From contig OY829537.1 in assembly GCA_963691705.1 (NCBI GenBank), forward strand, positions 66,068,304 to 66,132,303: DNA of 64,000 nt, read 5' to 3'. Positions 1-12,700 of the stretch are shown in pieces. A program made the translations under genes and the position numbers. How positions within the stretch are numbered: the first letter of the stretch is position 1; every line of letters begins with the position of its first letter. Source of the DNA: Viola odorata. Taxonomy: Eukaryota > Streptophyta > Magnoliopsida > Malpighiales > Violaceae. The notes beneath the pieces were generated by a model. It searched no databases. It saw only the letters and a list, made by a program, of their open reading frames with translations, and had not been told where the DNA came from.

Positions 1-366
1 ATTATTTCCTAGATAGAATTCCTACGCGAGTTAAAACTTCTATTCTTACTATAATTTGTACTTGGCATTTTACCTATTTGTAGAGCCGATTGAGCTCATA
101 ATAAAACACAACTATTTTTTACCCAAATTGATATTGAGACTTTATCTTGGAGAGTGTTTACTCTTGTTTGTTCATGGACTCAAACCTTGTGCTTTTCCTT
201 CACTTTCGTAAGCTAGGGTTAAGGCAAGTAAAACCGAAGTTGCGGCTATTGTTTGTCCCTTGGGGTCACATGGCTGAACCTAATACAAGCAAGAACCTCA
301 CTAGGATTCCTTTAGGTTAGTAGGCACAGGGTTGTTTGCTAGTCTAGGCTTGTTCGGTGAGCCTAT
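1..366. other. Unassigned non-coding sequence
   Basis: No convincing gene is visible. The minus-strand reverse transcriptase reading frame to the right loses similarity to its family near 440, so the left edge appears to be unrelated or rearranged repeat DNA. Confidence 0.4.
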
Positions 367-1085
367 CTATCCAATTTTCATGAAAGTGTCAAGCCTTCGA
401 GCTAGATCGTCAATCAATGTGAGCCTAACTAGGATCGTATCAGCTTTGACCTTCTCCTCATCAACCTTCATGCCATGTACACTCACAATAAAGCCAAGAA
501 AACTAACTTGTTCCAAAGCAATGGAACATTTGTTAAGCTTAGCATATAGTTTTTGTTCACGAAGTGTAATAAAAACTAGTCTAAGGTGCGAAACATATTC
601 ATCAAGTGATTTACTATAAATCAAGATATCATCAAAATAAACCACTACAAATTTACCACTAAAGTGCCTAAGAACATGATTCATCAACCTCATAAAAGTG
701 CTAGGCGCGTTTGTCAACCCAAACAGTATAACCATCAATTCATATAAACTATACTTAGTTTTAAAGGCCATTTTCCACTCATCACCTTCTTTCATGTGAA
801 TTTGGTGATAGCCACTCATCAAATCAATTTTTTAAAATATTTTACTACCACTCAATTCATCAAGCATGTCATCCAAACGAGGGATAGGGTGGCGATACTT
901 TATAGTGATTTTGTTGATGGCTCAGCAGTCAACACATATGCACTAAGACCCATCCTTCTTGGGCACCAAGATCACGGGCACCGCACAAGGAGATAAGCTC
1001 TCTCTCACATATCCACTGCTAAGTAGCTCATCTACTTGCCTCTTCATCTCCTTGGTCTCCTCCAGATTGCTCCTATAGACCGGTG
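367..1085 (-). pseudogene. Decayed Ty3/gypsy reverse transcriptase fragment
   Basis: Read on the minus strand, this stretch encodes most of a Ty3/gypsy reverse transcriptase. Visible in order are a VPKKDGS motif (about 975-955), a PIPRLDD-like motif, [25 protein letters not shown], the catalytic box [11 protein letters not shown] and a LGFIVS motif. The Y-F-D-D box and the wording of these motifs resemble plant chromoviruses (Reina, CRM, Tekay type) rather than the Y-V-D-D Tat elements further right. Several stops interrupt the 5' half. After the residues VDEEKVKA the usual RT-RNase H connection is replaced by unrelated sequence, so the copy is also truncated. No LTR could be assigned to it. 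Confidence 0.85.
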
Positions 1086-3018
1086 ATGTGATCCGACCTC
1101 ATTTTAATGAGTCGGAACGTGTCAATAGATCTAGCTTGAGTTGCCTAACAAAACCCAATCAAAATCGAACAAGAAAACACAAGGAAAATGGAGAATCGGA
1201 GTTGGAAAAGATGGAGAAAACTGTAGCGGAATTTGGTGAATTTCTGGGCAATTTTAGGAATAATTTATGGTTAACATTCAATTAGAAACAATCAATCAAC
1301 AAGAGAACAATCAATTCAACTTATATTCAAGCAATCAAATATTCCCAAGTATTCATTCAATCCAATACAAAAGGAAATTAAAAGGATAGAGATTAAAAGG
1401 AGTTTTACTTGTAATGGATCAAGAAATCTCCAATGCTTGATCCTCACAAGTTGAGTTCTTGGTGTTTAGAGGGATGAGTGCTCTCAACTCAAGAAATAAA
1501 CACTTGACAAAAAATAAGGAAGAAAAATGAAGGAGAAAGTTATTTATAGGTGATGGGAAAAGCCTTAAAATAAGCTTTCTCGGAAGCTGGAGGCGCCTCT
1601 GGCGACATACCGTTAGAGGCTTAACGGTATGTCTCTAGCCTCGCTTCAGAAGATAATTGTTTTTGTCTTCTCCTGGCGGTATGTCGCTAGGGACTTTTCC
1701 AAGTGGTAATCGTGCGATCGTTCTAGAATGATGGGCGAGCATTGTCATGGTCTGACCCTTTTCTTGAAACACCTCCTTGCTCATCTTCTCCTCTTTTCAT
1801 ACAAGCTATTTTTCTCACTATCTCTCTTCCCATGCTCATTCTTTTCATGGGGGTTGTTCTTCTCTCCAATTCTCTCTTTCTTTTCAATATTCAATTTATC
1901 TCTCTTTATTTTCTATTTTTTGTTGGATCTCAATCTCGGCATAGGCTTTAACAAGCCATTGTTGATCCTCGAAAACTTATTGATGGGTGTCGAACCCGTC
2001 AAAAATAAATATAAGAGTTACAACTCACTACTAAGAACAAATTGCTTGTAGATAGCAGTAAAAGGATTGATCCACATGGAGAAATGGTACTATTCTTTAT
2101 GTGAAGTTATGATGACCAAATAACACTTAGGTGAAATGTGGGTGCTTGTGATAGAACTAAAACTGAAAAGTAAATGGAGCGTATAACTGTCTTGGATAAG
2201 AATGATATCCTTGGTCAAAAAGATTGATTCGGGAATGGAGATTTGATATGAGAAACATTCCTAGTAGAGGCTGGCGGCTATGAGACAAGATATACAATCA
2301 TCGACGCAAAGATATTCATCTTCAATCCACAGAGTTGCTATAGGATCAAGGTACGCTTAGAGATGATGCCTTACCAATCAGCACCTTGCTGGTTAAAGGG
2401 TTTACCGAGTTGGCAGATGATCGATTAGGGGAGACAACTCCAGACTAGTATCCTCGGGTGTTAGTCGGGACTAGATTTGATTAACCTTTCCCCCTACCTT
2501 TTCCTGGATACACCCATTAGCACATATGAGTCTACTTCGATCTTCTTGGTCGATAATCCACAACCAAGAGGAATGACTGTTGCGAGATCTGTTCAATTCT
2601 AGATTAGCTACTTCTAAAACCAAGCAGAAAACACGTTAAGAATAATCACGAGATCAATTAAATGCAGATGTAAAGATTAGTAAGAACGATTAGGTCTCAT
2701 GCATATTTATGCTCATGCCTTATTACCTCTACTAAGAAAAGGGTGCTTACCTATTCATACACATAATTGAAAAGCAAATAACAATATATTAGAAATGGTG
2801 GAAAACCCTTTGTTTCCAAAGGAGCGAAAATGTATATAGAATGTAATGGAGATTCAAAATTAGAGAGGGAGCCATCTCTCTCTCAAAACCCTAGGAAGAG
2901 TATATAAAGTTATCTCTTCCTAGAAAATAGGCGAAAATAAAGGAAATTAAAATCCTAATTAACTTCAAATTGTATTTTGATTGCTCTCATCCTCACATGG
3001 AAATATTATAAGATCAAG
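1086..3018. other. AT-rich non-coding DNA, possible old LTR relic
   Basis: No long ORF with family resemblance is present. A TGTTGATCC start near 1961 followed by a GTCGAACCCGTC motif looks like the edge of an LTR read in reverse, but no matching end or target duplication was found. The stretch ends at the ATCAG target site used by element A, and its continuation is at 50196. Confidence 0.35.
1604..1633. repeat. Perfect 12-bp inverted repeat
   Basis: The arms GACATACCGTTA (1604-1615) and TAACGGTATGTC (1622-1633) are exact reverse complements around a 6-base loop. A further GGTATGTCGC copy of the arm core lies near 1676. Function unknown. Confidence 0.7.
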
Positions 3019-3708
3019 ATCAGTGTTGATACCTGAATTTTGATGCCATTTTTAATTGATTATAGCATTTATGTTATTTAGTTAATTTACAGTCATCTTC
3101 AGTTGGTCTACTGTCGCTAGCATTTTTAGGTGTTTCGTAGTATTTTTGGCGTCATCGTTAGCATCGTCAGCTTTTGAAATTGCATTTTTAATTTTTCGTC
3201 ACGTATTTTCATTATTAGTATCAATTTTATTTTTAGCCTTAAAAATCACATTTTTGGCTATCCGGCAGTCGTTTGCTAAATTTTCCTTCGTTTTAGGTCA
3301 TCACGTGAATTTAAGGATTTTTAATGTTTTAGCGCATTTTTTAGTATTTTTATTATTTTATTATTATTTTTATTCGAGCTTTTATTGGACCCGAGTAAGT
3401 ATGCTCGGACAATAGCTTGACTTTGAAATGTTTTCCATCAACTAGTTACTAGATTTTTTTTGGTCGCAACGGTCTACAGCGATTCTTGTAATTTTCGGCG
3501 TAACGTTTTTATTTTTCCATTCCCGCGTTTCACACTTTTGAATGAGAAAATAAACACGTCAAATGAGAAATTTTCATTATTCGCTGTATACGGTTGGACT
3601 CGTCGTATTTTTCTCTACGCGCAGGTACCTTTGGTTCGAAAAATCTGAACGATTGCTCGCAGGACTCGACTCGAGGCCATTTAAATAAATTAAAAATCAA
3701 GTTGATCA

Positions 3709-3982
3709 CAACCGTTGATCTGGTCAACTAGAAATAGTCAACCAGATCAACGGTTGACTATTTTCCAAGCCATGGTGCACATGCACCATGGACGTGAACA
3801 GCAGCGGAGCAGGCCACTGTGCAGCCTGCTCCCGTCGCCTCAAACGGTTTCATGTCCCCTCGTTCATCATCACCCTCGACCCTAGACCCTCCACCTCACG
3901 ACCGTAGCCCCGCCAGCACGAAGAACGACCACCACTCGCAGCCACACTCTCCTCCTCCACGCGATCCTTCGGCTATAAATAG
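3709..3982 (+). promoter_or_regulatory. Element A 5' LTR promoter: inverted W-box cluster and TATA box
   Basis: An inverted repeat at 3709-3758 has CAACCGTTGATCTGG and its reverse complement as arms, and contains three TTGAC[CT] cores, the consensus bound by plant WRKY factors. A second palindrome, CCATGGTGCA / TGCACCATGG, lies at about 3770-3791. The TATA box CTATAAATAG is at 3973-3982, so transcription should start near 4010. Stress responsiveness is inferred, not shown. Confidence 0.65.
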
Positions 3983-4689
3983 CCACTGCCATCGAATGAA
4001 AAATGGGCACCAAATTGGCAAGAAAACCTTGCTCTCTCTCCCTCTTGATCAGCTTGCTCATTTAGAGCGACAATTGCCCAGTTAAAATTTAGAACGTGAG
4101 CTTTCTCTCTCTAGCTCATTTTTGGTTTTTATGCCTTTCTTTTCTTTAATTTCGTTTGGCTTCATTTGAAAGGATAAATTGCTTTTCTTTGTGCCATTAA
4201 TTCACATACAGGATGTAGATTAAATACATATTTTCAATTTTTAAAATCATTAGCTAGATTGTGCGAATTAAATAGTTTTCGATAATTAACGGTTTCATCA
4301 TTTTTTCGAAATTAAAATTAGCACGAGTCAAACTAAAAATCGGGGTTTGTACGGTCGAGAAGTCGTCGAAGAGATGAACATTTCGGTACGAACGGATTTC
4401 AAATCGGCCACTTGTGGCCGGAGCTTGGCCGCCGGCAGTACGCCGGTGACTAAAGATGGAGATGATGAACAGTGCCAGGCCAAACGACACTGTTCACGCG
4501 GGAATGGGCTTGGCCCATTCCCATTTAAATTTCCATGGGCCAGGCACTATTCTTGGCCCATTTCCATTGTTTTTTCATTTTTTCAATTGGGCCCAGCCCA
4601 TTTTCAACTCTTTCCGAAACTTCGGATCACGTTTTTCCGTAAAAATAATTCGTATGCTTCGTATGATTATTTTTCGCACTATCAACTGT

Positions 4690-5040
4690 TTAATTTTCTG
4701 TAAATATCAACTGTTTTAATTTTCTGCAAATATCAATTGTTTTAAGCTTCTGCAAATATCAACTGCTTTAATTTTCGCAAACTGCTGGAAATCCTTCCGC
4801 AATATCAAGTGTCTAATTTTTTGCAAATATCAATTGCTTTAATTTTTCGCAAACTGCTGGAAATTTTTCCGCAATATCAATTGTCTTACTTTCTGCAAAT
4901 ATCCAATTGTTTATTCTTCTGCAAATATCAAACTGTTTATTTCCGCACTCATCATACTGCTGGAAATTCTTCCCAAATATCAATTGTTTTATTTTCTGCA
5001 AATACTCAACTGTTTTACATCCCCTGTGAATCGTCAACTG
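4690..5040 (+). repeat. About 30-bp tandem repeats in 5' LTR A
   Basis: Imperfect repeats of the type AAATATCAACTGTTTTAATT with TTCTGC or TTCCGC spacers lie downstream of the TATA box. The same array sits at about 48070-48480 in the 3' LTR with extra units. Confidence 0.7.
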
Positions 5041-5059
5041 CATTCAATTTTTTGCAATC

Positions 5060-5800
5060 ACATTAGCGTTTAAATTCTCGTATGCGTAAAATCAATCATT
5101 TTTCGCATGCAATGACGTTAGCAGTTAAATTTTCATATGCTTAAAATCAATCATTTTTCGCATGCAATCACGTTAGCATTTAAATTCTCGTATGCTTAAA
5201 ATCAATCATTTTTCGCATGCAAATCAAACGTAGCATTTAAATTCTCGTATGCTTAAAATCAATCATTTTTCGCATGCAATCACGTTAGCATTTAAATTCT
5301 CGTATGCTTAAAATCAATCATTTTTCGCATGCAATCATGTTAGCATTTAAATTCTCGTATGCTTAAAATCAATCATTTTTCGCATGCAATCAACACAGCA
5401 TCTTAAATTCTCGTATGCTTAAAATCAATCATTTTTCACATGCAAATCAAACGTAGCATTTAAATTCTCGTATGTGTAAAATCAATCATTTTTCACATGC
5501 AAATCAACGTAGCATTTAAATCCTCGTAGGCGTAAAATCAATCATTTTTCGCATGCAATCAACACAGCATCTAAAATCTCGTATGTGTAAAATCAATCAT
5601 TTTTCACATGCAATCATGTCATCATCTAAATCTCGTATGCGTAAAATCAGTCATTTTTCGCATGCAATCAACGTGGCATTTAAATCTCGTATGCGTAAAA
5701 TCCATCATTTTTCGCATACAATCAACTGTTATCATTTGTTTATCAAACTCAGCATCTCACTTTCGTATGCGTGAAATCCATCATTTCTCGCTTGCAATCA
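5060..5800 (+). repeat. Hairpin-forming 55-bp tandem array in 5' LTR A
   Basis: About thirteen units of roughly 54-57 bp are present. Each has a core of the form ATGCGTAAAAT, a 5-base spacer, then ATTTTTCGCAT, i.e. two arms that can pair. Units differ from each other, in several cases on both arms at paired positions (ATGTG with CACAT; TGAAAT with ATTTCT). The matching array in the 3' LTR is at about 48490-49260. Confidence 0.85.
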
Positions 5801-6725
5801 ATTGTCATTTAAATTTTCGCACTCATAAAATTTCTTACTTATTTCTCGAGCTATCGCTAATACTCTCACTTTGTAGGTTTTAATTTCAAGCTTCGCTCGA
5901 AAGTATGCCTTTCGATTCCTTTTTATTTATTCAACGCTTTTCGTAAACATCAATCGTACGCATGATATATAGAACTGCTAGAACTAAAATCAACCCACAT
6001 GAACAACATGTTTAAAGAGTTGCTTAAAATGCCATGCTCACGTGATTTTAAATTCTCGCATATATTGACTGCATGTACATGGGGACTTTCGATCCCACAT
6101 CAGTTTTTCCACTTCAAAAGCAATCATTTAAATTTGTACTCTGTTAGCAATCCATGATAGGTTCACATAGCAATCAACTAATCATGCATGGCCCAATGAT
6201 GACATAGAGGGCGCTCATTCAGTGTTACAGAAAATTCAGTCCCATCACGTTACGTTCAAGAATAATCAATCGGTCATGATAAATGGTAACCCCGTCCGAA
6301 AGACGTTCAAACGATAACCCCGTTCAACGATTAATTATTTCTGAATGTCACGATCATAAAAAGAGTAAAGTGACGATTCCTCTGAGGGTCCCATTTTCAA
6401 AACAAAACGCATTTTCATCAAACACCTTTTAAATACACCTCTCTCATCAACCGGTAACCATTTTCCTAACACCTTCCCGAGACCATAATACGACCCCGAA
6501 CCTTTGTCTGGGGTCCAGACCCCTTTTTTGTGCCTTTAGTTTTTTTACTTATTATATTTCCTATGCCATGACGATTAAGGTTCCCTAAAACCTAGCAACC
6601 AAATTAGGGTGGCGACTTCATTACATGTTGCGAGGCGTCTGTTTACGCCGAGCATTGTAAGGTCCCAAATTTTGTTGCACACTCGCGAATGACTTCTTTG
6701 TTAATTTTCGTGGGGCGCGACAGCT

Positions 6726-6742
6726 TGGTGACTTCACTGGGG
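6726..6742 (+). other. Primer-binding site of element A
   Basis: TGGTGACTTCACTGGGG begins four bases after the 5' LTR. Ogre-type elements are reported to prime from tRNA-Arg, and this site fits that type from memory. B has TGGCGACTTCACTGGGG, so A carries one C-to-T change at a CpG. Confidence 0.75.
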
Positions 6743-7262
6743 AATTTAGGGTCGGAGCCGGTTTTATCTTTTTAGAGAGGTGTTATTTGTTTGTTTATTT
6801 ATTTGCTTTGATCAATTGCTGGTCTGTTTATTTATTTGCTTTATCAATTGTCATATGCATTTCATAGCGCCCTACACCCAGGGGACAATTACCAAAATAG
6901 GAGGGTAGTAGTGACGCCCTAGGACACGTGTCCTAGGTAGTGTTCACCAACCCCAACTCGGATGAACCCCTAAAGCCAGTCGAAAGGTTACTCGATTTTG
7001 CAAGGAATCGGGACACTAGACGACACTTTAGGGACCTTTTCATGGTATCATCCGGGAACCGTTCAAGCCAGTTAGAGGTGTCGGAATAAGAGCCCCAGCA
7101 CGTGCATCATGATTATAACTGTTTGTCGTGGCTCTATTTGTCTTGCTGGCATAGTGACGTGATTTTTTCTGCTATACGAACTGCGGATTTCTCACACACA
7201 CAGTTTGCTTAGCACTTAAGATTTTATTTTTGTCCCCACAAGACCCATTTTGCTCATTCGCT
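6743..7262 (+). other. 5' untranslated leader of element A
   Basis: No ORF. It is co-linear with 25061-25581 of element B, and both contain CCCTACACCCAGGGGACAAT. It probably contains leader and packaging signals, but none can be pointed to. Confidence 0.6.
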
Positions 7263-8983
7263 ATGACAGCACCTACGTTACTTTCATTTGATACTTTAGG
7301 GGACGAAGCTTCGACGATCAAGCTGCCCGAGGAGATCTGTTAGAACAGGGATTCGCCCCTGACATCACCACTAAAATCAAAGTAGAGGTTGTAGACTTTG
7401 ATTTAACAAGGATTCGGATGTTAAGAAATGAGCTGACTGAAGATGAGGAGACGCAGTTTGAGGGTAGTTATGGAAAGCTACTGACCCTAGTGGATGTCAA
7501 GACTGATTGGGGTTGCATCAGGGCAGCCCTAAAGTTCTGGGATCCCTATTACCATTGCTTCTCTTTCGACAAAGGAGTAGACCTAACTCCCACCCTCGAG
7601 GAGTACTCAGCTTTGATGTGCTTCGCATCTCCCATATCAACCATCTACCAGAATGTCCGACTTGACTCTGCGAGTGTAAAAATAAGACTCGACAAGCTAT
7701 TAGGAATCACTACTCGTGTCAAGGAGGGTGACTACGTGTGGTGTTGGTCGGATATCGAGGCATGATTTCAGCTATCCAATGGAGCCAAGCGCTTAAGGAT
7801 TCTGGCCTTCGCCATTATAGGATTCGTCCTTTTTCCTAGTATGAGAAACGCCATCGACTTTTCAGCAGCCAACATCTTTTACGAGATGGAGGTAAATGCC
7901 ATCAACCCTACAACAGCCATCTTGGCCGAGACCTTTCGCTCTTTGGACTCTTGCCGAAGGAAAGGGAAAGGAAGGCTCACCTACTGCACCCAGTTACTGA
8001 CAGTATGGTTGATCAGCCACTTCAAACAAGTTCCTGATCAGTCCATCTTCTTTGAAAGCTACATCAGGTCATGTCCTCTGCTCAGAGTTATCAACGCAAT
8101 GACCGCGGATAAATGGGAGATGGAGAACAAGGACGTCTGGATTGACCGATTCATAAACCTCTCAGAAGAGGACTTCAGTTGGCATGCCAAGTGGCTGCGA
8201 ACCTCCGATCCTATCGTCTACTGTGGGCCCCTACCTTGGGTTCCTCTAATCGGAGCATGGGGATGTGCTCACTACTGCCCTGCCCTCGTACTTAGGCAGT
8301 TTTGCATCACCCAAATCATTCCAGTGACTTGCGGCATGGCGAAATTAGATCTGCCACACACCGGAGAAGATCAGAACATCCAGCTATACGCCCTAGACTG
8401 GGCCAACCCCTTTTGTCTCAAAGGACGTGTTACCCCTGCAACGACGATACCACAATATCCACAGTGGAGATTGCAGCGAGTCAACGACAATGTCTTACCT
8501 CGCCTAGAAAATCAGAAGCCGATGGAAGAGGAAGGAGAATCGCAAGTAAGTGGAGGAATGGATGCCATGGCTTACGCACAAGTGGTAGAACAAATGCGAG
8601 CAGCGCAGGAAGAGTGAGATCTGATGACAGAGGAAAGAGATACCGCCGAAGCACGTCAATGCTGCGCAGAAGTCCAGAAGAATGAGGTGGACCGGCGTCA
8701 CAGGGATTTTGTCCGGGTACAGACAGTACAAAAAAAGGTGGCCCTCAGGGCCTTTAAAGAACACTTGAGCAGCGAAACCCGCAAAAGAGAAGCATCAAGT
8801 GCTGTAATCAAAGACAGGGATTCGACGATAAGGGTCTTGACTACTCGTGCGGATTTGGGGGATAGGAAAAGCCAGACTTTGCAAAGCTGAATTACCGCAT
8901 TAGAAGTTGAGATAGAGATGCAGAAAGGGGAGTTGGCTTCGATGGAGTACCTTTGGCAAGAGAACTCTGACGCCCAGGATTGA
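7263..8983 (+). pseudogene. ORF1 of element A (Ogre-type accessory protein), broken
   Basis: This is the extra ORF that Ogre/Tat elements carry upstream of gag; its role is unknown. The ATG at 7263 aligns with the start of B ORF1. A one-base deletion near 7297 shifts the frame. Further on, stops lie at 7763-7765, 8615-8617 and 8888-8890, where B has CGC, CGA and CGA. The N-terminal two-thirds is a globular domain with the motif WDPYYHCFSFDK followed by LTPTLEEYSALM, like the plant ORF1 proteins annotated as DUF7745 (recalled). The C-terminal 130 residues are charged and heptad-like, so probably coiled coil. Length is 1721 nt, one base short of an intact 573-codon frame plus stop. Confidence 0.85.
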
Positions 8984-9766
8984 CCCCTTCATGGAAAGGC
9001 TCGGATATCGGCAAAACTTTTCTTTTTAGCTAGGGCCCTTAATTTCATCTATCTTTGCCATTTTTGATGAATTTAGGTAATTGGCAAAGTTTACTATACT
9101 TTTGTAAACGCTTTTAATAAAGTCGTACTCCTTCGAATATTTATTAAAAATGCCTCATCTTTTCCATATCGATTATCTATCCAAAGCAACTCAAAAGACT
9201 ATCGCAAAAAGAAAGAAAATCCCTCCGAGATAAACACAATCATTTCACCAAAAAACCGAAAAAATCAGACCAAACATCCAAAAACAGCCGAGTATCGCCC
9301 ACTCATAGCCAGATCCTCTCAGCTTATCACAAAAACTCCAAGTTCATAGCATAGATCGTCATCCCTCCCCTCGGTTGGGTTCACTAGGCATCAGACCCTG
9401 CATCATCGAAAGCACAGTATGAAAGAGATCTTCCTAGCCTGGCGGCATTGGTTGCTCCTGCTGATTTAGGGTTTCGCCGTTAGCATCTCAGATTTGCTTC
9501 ATATCGTCAGAATGTATAGAGGCTTCCCTCGTATCTTGTCAACAACCGGGATATCTCGCCTCCCCGACCGCCCTGGAAATATCAAATGAAAGTGCAGCCG
9601 GAAAAGCGAATGAGCAGACGTGGAGACCTCGGGATGACACATCATTTGTGTATCCTCACTTGTACTTACTCTTTTCTGTGTTTTTCCCTTTTTCAGGTTC
9701 ATGATAGCTCCTCGGAAGCACGCTACTCCGCACAGGCTCCCTTTTACTAGACTTCAAAAGCGAAAA
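8984..9766 (+). other. Spacer between ORF1 and gag, element A
   Basis: Non-coding and co-linear with 27303-28058 in B. It ends in a pyrimidine-rich tract with TTTTTCAG near 9690-9697, which resembles a plant 3' splice site just before the gag frame. No matching donor could be chosen with confidence. Confidence 0.5.
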
Positions 9767-12700
9767 ATGACTGAACCGGCTAAGACCAATGAAGCACTGA
9801 CAGCTAGAATCGCAGAGTTAGAGGAGCAGGTTAAGATCAGTACAGAAAGGGCCGTCAGGGCCGAAAAGGAAAGAGATGAAGTTGTCACCGAATTGCCACA
9901 GGGTTTCGATCCCCCTCAAACAAAAGGGCCTCCCTCTTCGCTTACCGTCGCAGGACCTTCTGTACTCCCGCCACTTTATGGTCCCGTGGGCCATTGGAGA
10001 TGGGTTAGTCCCTTCACTGCATCCACCCCTGCAAATCCTACAGTTAAGGCGGGTGAAGATATCTCCCCGACGCTTCAGCACCTTTCAATTAACCCTACTA
10101 TGGACCCCGACAAGAGCCAGGCCCACCTAGAGAACTTGTATCTCCCTCATATTCATCCGAGCACGGTTCCCGGACCTGTGGGAACTCAGCTTCTCGCTTT
10201 CAACCCAGCACAACCTCAGTTCTCCTCAGAACTAATGCTACCCTTAGGTTCTAACCCCATCGAGGCCGAGCAACCGAAAAGTGACCGGTTAAATCTGCTC
10301 GAGGAAAGGCTCCGAGCAATTGAAGGGGCCGATCCATTTGACCCTACCGGCCCTGCCGATATGCGTATGGTCCCCGGGATCGTCGTACCGCCGAAGTACA
10401 AAATCCCTGAGTTCGAAAAATATACTGGGGTAGAGTGCCCAAAGACCCACCTCAGAGCATACTGCAACAAGATGGTATAGATGATCTACAACGAGCCGCT
10501 GTTGATTCATCTCTTCCGAGAAAGCTTGACCAAGCACGCCCTAACATGGTATATGGGTCTGGATAGAGCCAGGATTAGGACATGGAGAGACCTGTCTGAT
10601 GCCTTCTATAGGCAATATAAATTCAACATGGAGGTAGCACCCGACCACGCTGATCTGCAAAATTTGGAAAAGAAAGTCGGCGAGTCCGTAAAGACCTATG
10701 CTTAGAGATGGAGAGAGTTGGCTTCTAGAATCTCCCAACCTTTAAGCGACAAGGAACTCTTGTCGATCTTCTTGCACACCTTCAAAGCTCCCTACTACAC
10801 CTACCTGATCTCAAACCCTTCAAACAGCTTCTCCGACATGGTCCTAATTGCCGAAAGAGTCGAGCAAGGGATTAAATCTAGACGAATCATACCTCCGGCG
10901 TCAGAGTCTACACCCAAGAAAGCATCAATCGAGAAAAGAGACGTCGGATTTGTCGCTCCCCAAGCTAATCATGGGCAGCCATTTCCACCACCTCCACCTT
11001 ATTTGTCGCCATCACCCTACCCTTTGTCATCACTATACCAACCCACCTACTTTCCTTTCACTTCGCCACCTGTTGCTAATAGCGCACCTCAAAATCCTAC
11101 GCACTTCTCATCACCTCCAGTACAAACATCACAACCCATGCAACCCAAGCCATATAACCCACCAAAAGACCCAAATAACCAAAACGCGACAAACAATCGG
11201 TGGAACCGAGAGCCTCCACCTCCTCTCCCCCTTCCTGCAGGAGAAATCTACAAACATCTCTTGGCGGCCGGACAGATCGTACCAGTTCCAGCTCAGTCTC
11301 AATTGCCTCCTTACCCGAAGTGGTATGAGCTCAACGCAAGGTGTGAATACCACGCTGGAGCCCCAGGTCACACTCTGGAAAACTGCTTCGCATTCAAAGC
11401 AAAAGTCCATCACTTGATCAAAAGTGGATGGGTATCTTTCGAAGGGTTAGCAAAAGGACCCAACACATCCACCAACCCTCTTCCCAATCATTCCCAAGGA
11501 AAAGGAGGGGTGAATGCCATCTCGACAGGAGGAAGCAACGACCTCATTTCTTCAGCGTCAACCTAGCCACAAGAACAACTTTTCCAGGCCTGAGCTCAAG
11601 GAGGACATATGCCATACTCGGAGAGCAATCCAAGTCACTGCATGTACTGCAAGGGAAGCGACGGTCACAAAATCTGAAGCTGCAAGTTGTTCGCAGAAAG
11701 GGTGATACAACTCTCGAGTCTCGGGGTAATCCAAACCCAGAAAGTGACCCACGAGGAAGGATCCATTAACGCCATCAGAGACGGATTTTCTATCCAGCAT
11801 AACGCCAAGGGAACTCCACTCCAAATCATCTGAAAGAAGGGGTCAACTTTGTCGGGTAAACGATTCTCCAAGCGCCGCGACGAAGGCGACCGCGAGATTG
11901 ATACTTTGGGCAAACCTTCCGGGAAATTCGATTACCTCGTCAGGTATTCAGCACCACCCTCTCATGCTAGCACAGCACCATCACTACCTTCTTGGGAACC
12001 CTCAGGCTCCGAGTCATACCCTTTACCGATGTGGTCGCTTCCTCTGTTTCCTTTGAGGGAAATTTACGCAAGCCTCCTGGCAGATGGGCAGATTACACCA
12101 TCCCCACTCTCGCCTCAATCCACTCCTTACCCTAGCTGGTATGATCCAAAGGTTAGCTGCGAATATCATGCCGGAACCCGAGGACACTCCCTGGAAGACT
12201 GTTACACCTTTAGAGAGAAGGTTGAGCACCTAACCCAACAAGGACGGATCTCGTCCGAAGGATTAGCAAAGGGTCCTGCTGTGACAACTAGTCCTCTACC
12301 GCACCATAATTCTAGGATGGGTGACATCGCTTCCGTTGGAGTCAACGTTCCTCACCCTCCGATGAAGGAAGCACCCAACGAAGAACTGTTCTTCACCTTA
12401 GCCAACAACGCTTATCTACCATTCCCGGGGAATAATCAGGCACAATGCCTATTCTACCAAGGGGAAAGCAATCACGACATCCAGGATTGCGGACTTTTTC
12501 GGCAGAAAGTCAAGCAACTCGCCACATTCGGAATCATCCAAACCGAAGGGGAAACCCGAGGAACGATCAATGTCATCGAGGACCACTCCCCAACACCATA
12601 TTCCTTCAAATATATGGCCCAAACAAGGGATGCGGCCATGACCCCACGCAAAGTAGTGTTCACATTAGCTGTGAATACTCCTAGCCGAGACTTACACGCA

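Larger units (their letters stand above)
3024..6722 (+). repeat. 5' LTR of element A (3699 bp)
   Basis: It matches 46417-50190 along its length, begins TG and ends CA, and is followed directly by a primer-binding site. It holds an inverted W-box cluster, a TATA box, an array of about 30-bp repeats and an array of hairpin-forming 55-bp repeats. It is 75 bp shorter than the 3' copy. Visible losses include about 18 bases near 6456 and a repeat unit near 4950. Confidence 0.95.

Noticed and set aside
1961..3018. Complete LTR split by element A
   Set aside because: A TGTTGATCC start is visible, but no CA end with a matching duplication was found on either side of element A.
3146..3415. 89-codon ORF repeated at 46539-46808
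   Set aside because: Same place in both LTRs of A, low complexity and hydrophobic by T-richness; no family resemblance.
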